DNA from: an uncultured Lachnospiraceae bacterium
Lineage (GTDB): Bacteria; Bacillota; Clostridia; Lachnospirales; Lachnospiraceae
Length of the DNA stretch: 64,000 bases
Direction: 5' to 3'
Assembly: GCA_934418125.1 (NCBI GenBank)
Contig: CAKRWT010000005.1
Coordinates: 1-64,000 of the forward strand
A program made the position numbers and the translations under genes. This document shows positions 60,955 through 64,000 of the stretch, in pieces. Position 1 is the stretch's first letter; each line of letters starts with the position of its first letter. The notes under the pieces are model-generated. The model had not been told where the DNA came from. It worked only from the letters and a program-made list of their open reading frames with translations, and did not search any database.

Positions 60955-62571
60955 ATGAACTGGAATGAAGCGATTAAGGAGTTAGATGCAAAGCGGGAAA
61001 AAGCACTGCTTGGCGGTGGACAGAGTAAGATTGATAAACAGCATGCCGGTGGAAAACTGACAGCAAGAGAACGAATCGAGATGCTTTTAGACCCTGGCAC
61101 TTTCGTGGAAGTGGACGGATTCCTGGAGTCCCGTATCGATGATTTTGATTTGGATAAGAAACGGGTTCCAGGCGATGGCGTGGTAACGGGCTATGGTGAG
61201 ATTGACGGCAGACAGGTGTTTGTTGCCAGCGAGGACTTTACCGTTATCGGCGGTACACTGGGCGAATACCATTCTTTCAAAATCTGCAGGATTCAGGATA
61301 TGGCAATGGAGATGAAGGCACCATTAATCTGCATCAACGACAGTGGCGGTGCGCGGATTGAGGAAGGAATCTCATCCCTGAGCGGTTACAGTGGTATGTT
61401 CCTGCGGCATACGAAGGCTTCCGGTGTCATTCCACAGATTGCCGTTATCTTAGGACCTTGCTCCGGTGGCGCCTGCTATGCGCCGGCTATCTGCGATTTT
61501 ATTTTTATGGTAAAGGACATTTCTAAGATGTTTATTACCGGTCCCAATGTGGTAAAAACGGTTATCAATGAGGAAGTTTCCGTAGAAGAACTGGGCGGAG
61601 CACAGGTTCATGCACAGAAAAGCGGGGTATCTCATTTTACTTATGATACAGAAGGGGAGTGTCTGATGGGAGTCCGGAAGCTGCTTTCCTATCTGCCCAG
61701 CAACTGGCAGGAGAAGCCGCCGGTTATCAACACTCCGGAGCGGCAGCGGTTCCTGTCCCATGTGGGAAAAGTATTCGGTAAGTCTGAGAGCAGCAGGATG
61801 GAAGCTGCCATGAAGAACAAGGCAGAAAAAATCATGGATATTGTACCGGACAATTCCCGCCATGCTTATGATGTCAAAGAGGTCATCGACTGTATCGTGG
61901 ACAATGGCAGTTTCTTCGAGGTACAGAAGGAGTTTGCCATGAATGCGGTGGTGGGCTGGTGCCGTATGGATGGAAAAGTAGTGGGAATCGTGGCAAATCA
62001 GCCTAACTGTATGGGCGGTTCCCTGGACTATCATGCCTCTGACAAGATAGCAAGATTTATCCGTTTCTGCGACTGCTTTAACATTCCACTGGTTACCCTG
62101 ATTGACGTACCGGCCTTTCTGCCTGGCACGAACCAGGAGCATAATGGGATTATCCGACATGGTGCGAAGATTCTCTATGCCTATTCTGAAGCCACCGTGC
62201 CGAAAATCTCCCTGATTATGCGGAAGGCTTATGGTGGAGCCTACATTGCCATGAATTCTAAGGAAATGGGAGCGGATATCGTCTATGCCTGGCCAATCGC
62301 AGAGATTGCCGTCATGGGGGCAGACGGAGCTGTCAATATTGCCTTCAAACGTAAAATCAAGGCGGCAGCCGACCCAGAGGCCATGCGGGCACAGTGCAAG
62401 GCAGAGTATGAGGAGCGGTTCCTGAATCCTTATGTGGCAGCAGCCAGAGGGTATGTAAATGAAGTGATTAAACCGGAAGAGACAAGAAACGCCCTGATAA
62501 AGGCATTGAAGGGACTCAAAAATAAACAGGCAGAGAATCCAAAGAAGAAACATGGGAACATTCCATTATAG
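60955..62571 (+). CDS. Acyl-CoA carboxylase/decarboxylase carboxyltransferase subunit
   Basis: A 538-residue biotin-dependent carboxyltransferase of the propionyl-CoA carboxylase beta/methylmalonyl-CoA decarboxylase alpha type. Landmarks are the GGKLTARERIEMLLDPGTFV start, INDSGGARIEEGISSLSGYS and GPCSGGACYAPAICDF (N-lobe CoA site), and VDVPAFLPG-like IDVPAFLPGTNQEHNGIIRH plus RKAYGGAYIAMNSKEMGADI (C-lobe biotin site). It has a consensus promoter and GGAGTAAG before the ATG. No biotin carrier or membrane subunit is in the window, so direction (carboxylation or decarboxylation) is open. Confidence 0.9.
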   Translation: MNWNEAIKELDAKREKALLGGGQSKIDKQHAGGKLTARERIEMLLDPGTFVEVDGFLESRIDDFDLDKKRVPGDGVVTGYGEIDGRQVFVASEDFTVIGGTLGEYHSFKICRIQDMAMEMKAPLICINDSGGARIEEGISSLSGYSGMFLRHTKASGVIPQIAVILGPCSGGACYAPAICDFIFMVKDISKMFITGPNVVKTVINEEVSVEELGGAQVHAQKSGVSHFTYDTEGECLMGVRKLLSYLPSNWQEKPPVINTPERQRFLSHVGKVFGKSESSRMEAAMKNKAEKIMDIVPDNSRHAYDVKEVIDCIVDNGSFFEVQKEFAMNAVVGWCRMDGKVVGIVANQPNCMGGSLDYHASDKIARFIRFCDCFNIPLVTLIDVPAFLPGTNQEHNGIIRHGAKILYAYSEATVPKISLIMRKAYGGAYIAMNSKEMGADIVYAWPIAEIAVMGADGAVNIAFKRKIKAAADPEAMRAQCKAEYEERFLNPYVAAARGYVNEVIKPEETRNALIKALKGLKNKQAENPKKKHGNIPL

Positions 62572-62579
62572 GACATGTT

Positions 62580-62666
62580 ACGTTGTGGAATACTTTTCAT
62601 GATAAGACGTATTGCGTTGCGGAATATTTTTCATGATAAGACGTATTACGTTGTGGAATACTTTTC
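62580..62666 (+). repeat. 34-bp tandem repeat, 2.6 units
   Basis: Units at 62580-62613, 62614-62647 and a partial one at 62648-62666. Each begins [AG]CGTTG[TC]GGAATA and, in the full units, ends CATGATAAGACGTATT. It lies between the carboxyltransferase stop and the shared terminator. Confidence 0.85.
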
Positions 62667-62686
62667 CCTGTAACAGGCTGCAGCAG

Positions 62687-62734
62687 AAAAGAGACATCTG
62701 TTTTGAAATCACTTCAAAGCGCGATGTCTCTTTT
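62687..62734. terminator. Bidirectional terminator between convergent genes
   Basis: AAAAGAGACATC and GATGTCTCTTTT form a 12-bp stem; inside it TTTGAA and TTCAAA can form a second stem. The T and A runs suit both strands. Confidence 0.8.
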
Positions 62735-62777
62735 AAAATCTCCAGGTAAATATTACCCCGAAGATGACGTTCTTATA

Positions 62778-64000
62778 TTAGCAGTAACTGTTAAACATCA
62801 TGCCGCTGTAGGCACTGCTCGTATACGGACTGGCAAAGTTCTTGCCAGGATTCTTATAGGCAACAATGATGTTATTCACATAGTTCATCGGATTTAACGA
62901 TACCTGATTCGTCTTGCGCAGAACGGAGTTGGTAAAACTCTTAATGGAAGAAAAGGTTTCCTTCGCATCATCGCTCATCGCAGCCTGTTTCAGGGCATTA
63001 TCATCCACCTCTAACGTTCCGTTTAAGTTAAGACTCAGTCCGGCAGAAGTAAGCTCTTTGGCATAAACACGGGCAACGCTGCTCATTTCATGAAAAAGCC
63101 TGTCACTTTTTGGCTGGCTGTCACTGTATTCCGCAACCGCCTGCAGGAAAGAATTGTAGCCGCGAACCAGTGTACTGATATTCTCGGTCAGAGATTCCAT
63201 ATCGGTTTTCAGACCGATAGAAGCGGTCTTGCCTTCCTCGCCACTTACACCATTTAGTTGTACTTCATAAGTACGCTCAATCGTAAAATGATTGGAGGTG
63301 GAAGAGGCTTCCTTGCCATTTACCAGAAAAGATGCATTGGATGGTGGCAGAGAGACATAATCCAGACCAAAATAAGCAACGGCACCGGTGGTCTTACTGG
63401 TACGGTTGTCGGAGATATTGAACAGGCTGGAGCTGCCGTCTTTCAATCCGGTAGCCGTGGATTCCATACGGAGATAGGAATTGACACCTGTGTCATCAGA
63501 AACTACACTGGCAGACATACCGATATCTGCATTGTTAATCAGACGGGCCAGACGGTCCTGTACATCCCGGTTAGTATCGGTTGCTTTAATATTAAACTGG
63601 AACTCGTAATTCAAGTCATTGATACTTACATCAAAAGAGTAAGTAGAAGGCTCCAAGGCAACCGGCTCATCAACAGGCAGGAATTTCCCCATGTTAATCT
63701 GTGGAGTAGCCAGATGCGTTACTTCTATATTATAGGAAGGAGCATTCTCTTCGGAAGTATCACCGATATAAACGGCACTGGCGATATCATCGTTACTGGA
63801 ATAGGCAACCTTCTTGTTTAATAATTCGTCTTCATCCAGTCCACCAAGAGAAGCAATCGTATTGCGAAGCTCCCTTGCATTCTCCTTCATATTTACGGCA
63901 AAGGCCTGCGACTCCTTGGAGGTGTCCAGAATGTACAGAGGGGCATCTTTATTTAATTTGACCATGGAATTATAAACGCTGCGAAGCTCACTTCTCTTAT
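62778..64000 (-). CDS. FliD-like flagellar hook-associated protein, 5' end beyond window
   Basis: At least 407 residues, read on the reverse strand from the right edge. The frame is open through 64000 (KRSELRSVYNSMVKLNKDAP), so the ATG at 63965 is internal and the start is outside. The middle has a FliD-type N-half (YNIEVTHLATPQINMGKFL, RDVQDRLARLINNADIGMSA) and the C-terminal part is FliD-like (ENISTLVRGYNSFLQAVAEY, LNLNGTLEVDDNALKQAAMS). It differs strongly from the FliD at 20.8 kb and seems to be a second, Lachnospiraceae-type relative. It ends at the shared terminator. Confidence 0.72.
   Translation of the reverse strand, partial: KRSELRSVYNSMVKLNKDAPLYILDTSKESQAFAVNMKENARELRNTIASLGGLDEDELLNKKVAYSSNDDIASAVYIGDTSEENAPSYNIEVTHLATPQINMGKFLPVDEPVALEPSTYSFDVSINDLNYEFQFNIKATDTNRDVQDRLARLINNADIGMSASVVSDDTGVNSYLRMESTATGLKDGSSSLFNISDNRTSKTTGAVAYFGLDYVSLPPSNASFLVNGKEASSTSNHFTIERTYEVQLNGVSGEEGKTASIGLKTDMESLTENISTLVRGYNSFLQAVAEYSDSQPKSDRLFHEMSSVARVYAKELTSAGLSLNLNGTLEVDDNALKQAAMSDDAKETFSSIKSFTNSVLRKTNQVSLNPMNYVNNIIVAYKNPGKNFASPYTSSAYSGMMFNSYC

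Noticed and set aside
61450..62553. Reverse-strand open frame of 367 codons
   Set aside because: It is the antisense shadow of the carboxyltransferase gene, whose conserved motifs run throughout on the forward strand; the reverse translation has no family features.
62580..62666. CRISPR array
   Set aside because: The 34-bp units follow each other directly with no unique spacers and there are no cas genes.

Overview
The window looks like a chromosome segment of a motile, flagellated member of the Lachnospiraceae (Roseburia/Agathobacter-like). The reasons are an AT-rich Firmicutes-style sequence with AGGAGG ribosome sites, a flagellar gene order flgM-flgN-flgK-flgK-flgL-fliW-csrA then flaG-fliD-fliS-fliC, a CIRCE heat-shock operator, a soluble GH5 glucanase and a biotin-dependent carboxyltransferase. 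The species is not determined; this is inference from gene content.

Layout. 1-1.35 kb: end of an unrecognised gene, a small overlapping ORF and a decayed DUF1016 nuclease gene. 1.36-10.4 kb: mixed housekeeping and signalling genes (diguanylate cyclase, DUF308 membrane protein, radical SAM/SPASM protein, voltage-gated K+ channel, AraC regulator, GH5 enzyme, VOC protein, chemotaxis receptor). 10.4-11.8 kb: CIRCE-controlled hsp20 and an L25/Ctc gene. 11.8-18.45 kb: flagellar operon from a SigD (sigma-28) promoter. 20.2-25.3 kb: second flagellar block (flaG, fliD, fliS, a small chaperone) from another SigD promoter, then flagellin from its own SigD promoter with a leader carrying likely CsrA sites. 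25.4-29.8 kb: reverse-strand operon of three TPR-tailed GT2 glycosyltransferases and one CgeB-like glycosyltransferase. 30.8-51.9 kb: one long forward operon of 16 closely packed glycan genes. 52-56.4 kb: accessory ATPases, a broken ATPase gene and a HipA-like kinase. 56.4-60.8 kb: a DtxR/MntR-type regulator, two more TPR-GT2 genes, an XRE regulator and UDP-galactopyranose mutase. 60.8-64 kb: carboxyltransferase and a second FliD-like gene that runs off the right edge.

How it fits together. Four sites match TAAA-N15-[TCG]CCGATA[TC] exactly: ahead of flgM, flaG, fliC and, unexpectedly, the 21-kb glycan operon. None of the 16 operon products shows a convincing membrane domain, and there is no flippase, polymerase, ABC exporter or membrane phosphoglycosyltransferase. 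Together with the SigD promoter this points to a cytoplasmic flagellin-modification island rather than a capsule locus. Its genes suggest nucleotide-activated alditol phosphate (RPE-like, IspD/TarI-like and alcohol dehydrogenase genes), an activated phospho-amino-alcohol (HisC-fold aminotransferase, LicC-like and LicD genes), UDP-ManNAc (WecB), and a glycan backbone built by the glycosyltransferases. A Rossmann-like GAGxxGK domain recurs in at least five of its proteins.

The most striking non-coding signal lies between the SigD promoter at 30.79 kb and the first operon gene. A roughly 100-nt transcript is predicted with three GGA motifs (two are CAGGATG), two of them in hairpin loops, ending at a strong intrinsic terminator 18 nt before the start codon. 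It could be a SigD-made RNA that binds CsrA, or an attenuating leader; fliW and csrA are in the same window. Two near-identical remnants of an Rpn-type nuclease gene sharing the same internal deletion lie as 250-bp direct repeats on either side of the fliD-fliC-glycosyltransferase block.
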